From: Moraxellaceae bacterium UBA2031
GTDB lineage: Bacteria > Pseudomonadota > Gammaproteobacteria > Pseudomonadales > Moraxellaceae
Length of the DNA stretch: 6,298 bases
NCBI GenBank assembly: GCA_002333145.1
Contig: DDBN01000105.1
Location: forward strand, 1-6,298
Direction of reading: 5' to 3'
Shown here piece by piece: positions 6,181 to 6,298 of this stretch. Position numbers and translations under genes: made by a program. The stretch's first letter is position 1. The number at the start of each line of letters is the position of its first letter. Under the pieces are notes generated by a model. It made no database searches. It worked only from the letters and a program-made list of their open reading frames with translations, and was not told the origin of the DNA.

Positions 6181-6196
6181 GCCACTTTTCAGTGGC
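6181..6196 (-). other. GAAA-tetraloop hairpin just after the lepB stop
   Basis: Read on the minus strand, GCCACT, GAAA and AGTGGC form a perfect 6-bp stem closed by a GNRA-type tetraloop, starting at the base right after the lepB TGA. No U tract follows (the next bases are AATGCATATT), so it is not an intrinsic terminator. It could mark or protect an mRNA 3' end or tune the lepB-DUF4845 ratio. The hairpin is seen; a role is inference. Confidence 0.45.
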
Positions 6197-6298
6197 TCAA
6201 ATGACCTTACCATTGCGATTGAAGGCCGGCAAATTCCAACCGGGCTTCTTGTGCATCCATATAAAAAAGGCTTTTCCGACGATATAACGGTCTGGCAC
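6197..6298 (-). CDS. lepB: Signal peptidase I, C-terminal fragment
   Basis: The last 33 codons and TGA stop (6197-6199) of a gene that enters from the right edge of the window. The fragment reads VPDRYIVGKAFFIWMH, then KKPGWNLPAFNRNGKVI. The segment VPxxxIVGKAxxIWM is the end of the signal peptidase I catalytic domain, the part that follows the GDNRDNSxDSRxWG box in complete proteins (E. coli has VPEANLVGRATAIWM). Signal peptidase I is an inner-membrane Ser/Lys protease that removes signal peptides from exported proteins on the periplasmic face. The catalytic residues lie outside the window. The identification rests on this short match plus the position upstream of DUF4845 and rnc, which fits the usual gene order. 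Confidence 0.9.
   Translation of the reverse strand: MPDRYIVGKAFFIWMHKKPGWNLPAFNRNGKVI

Noticed and set aside
6181..6196. Hairpin after lepB as an intrinsic terminator
   Set aside because: The stem is only 6 bp and no U tract follows; the downstream genes would otherwise be cut off from the operon promoter.
1..6298. Search for mobile elements, CRISPR arrays, tRNA or rRNA genes and defence modules
   Set aside because: No terminal inverted repeats, transposase or integrase motifs, regularly spaced repeats or RNA gene signatures were seen; nearly all bases are covered by the genes listed.

Overview
This window reads as a gammaproteobacterial chromosome segment, close to the Pseudomonadales/Oceanospirillales type. 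The main reason is the minus-strand gene order lepB, DUF4845, rnc, era, recO, pdxJ. From memory this is the order found in Pseudomonas aeruginosa, while E. coli has no DUF4845 gene at this position and carries acpS after pdxJ. Base composition looks moderate (roughly half G+C by eye). I cannot name the species.

Left part, plus strand (1-2629): the 3' portion of a polytopic O-antigen ligase/polymerase-like (Wzy_C) membrane protein, cut by the window start; a 146-base intergenic stretch with a perfect 14-bp GC-rich hairpin; a secreted SIMPL/DUF541 protein with a clear signal peptide; and, 23 bases later, a complete classical short-chain dehydrogenase/reductase. A perfect inverted repeat flanked by A and T tracts (2636-2671) ends this block. 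It is placed to work as a bidirectional terminator between convergent genes.

Right part, minus strand (2691-6298), read right to left: the last 33 codons of lepB (signal peptidase I); a small one-pass membrane protein of the DUF4845 family; rnc (RNase III); era (GTPase for 30S ribosome maturation); recO (recombination mediator); and pdxJ (pyridoxine 5'-phosphate synthase). The genes overlap or sit 12-39 bases apart, with no terminator between them, so they look like one transcription unit whose promoter lies outside the window. It links protein export, double-stranded RNA processing, ribosome assembly, DNA repair and vitamin B6 synthesis. This mixture is conserved and is probably held together by expression, not by one pathway.

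I see no transposon, CRISPR array, tRNA, rRNA or defence module, and nothing that makes a convincing undescribed system. The points worth a second look are the strong hairpin without a U tract before the SIMPL gene, a 10-base direct repeat beside it, a GAAA-tetraloop hairpin right after the lepB stop codon, and the pilin-like N-terminus of the DUF4845 protein.
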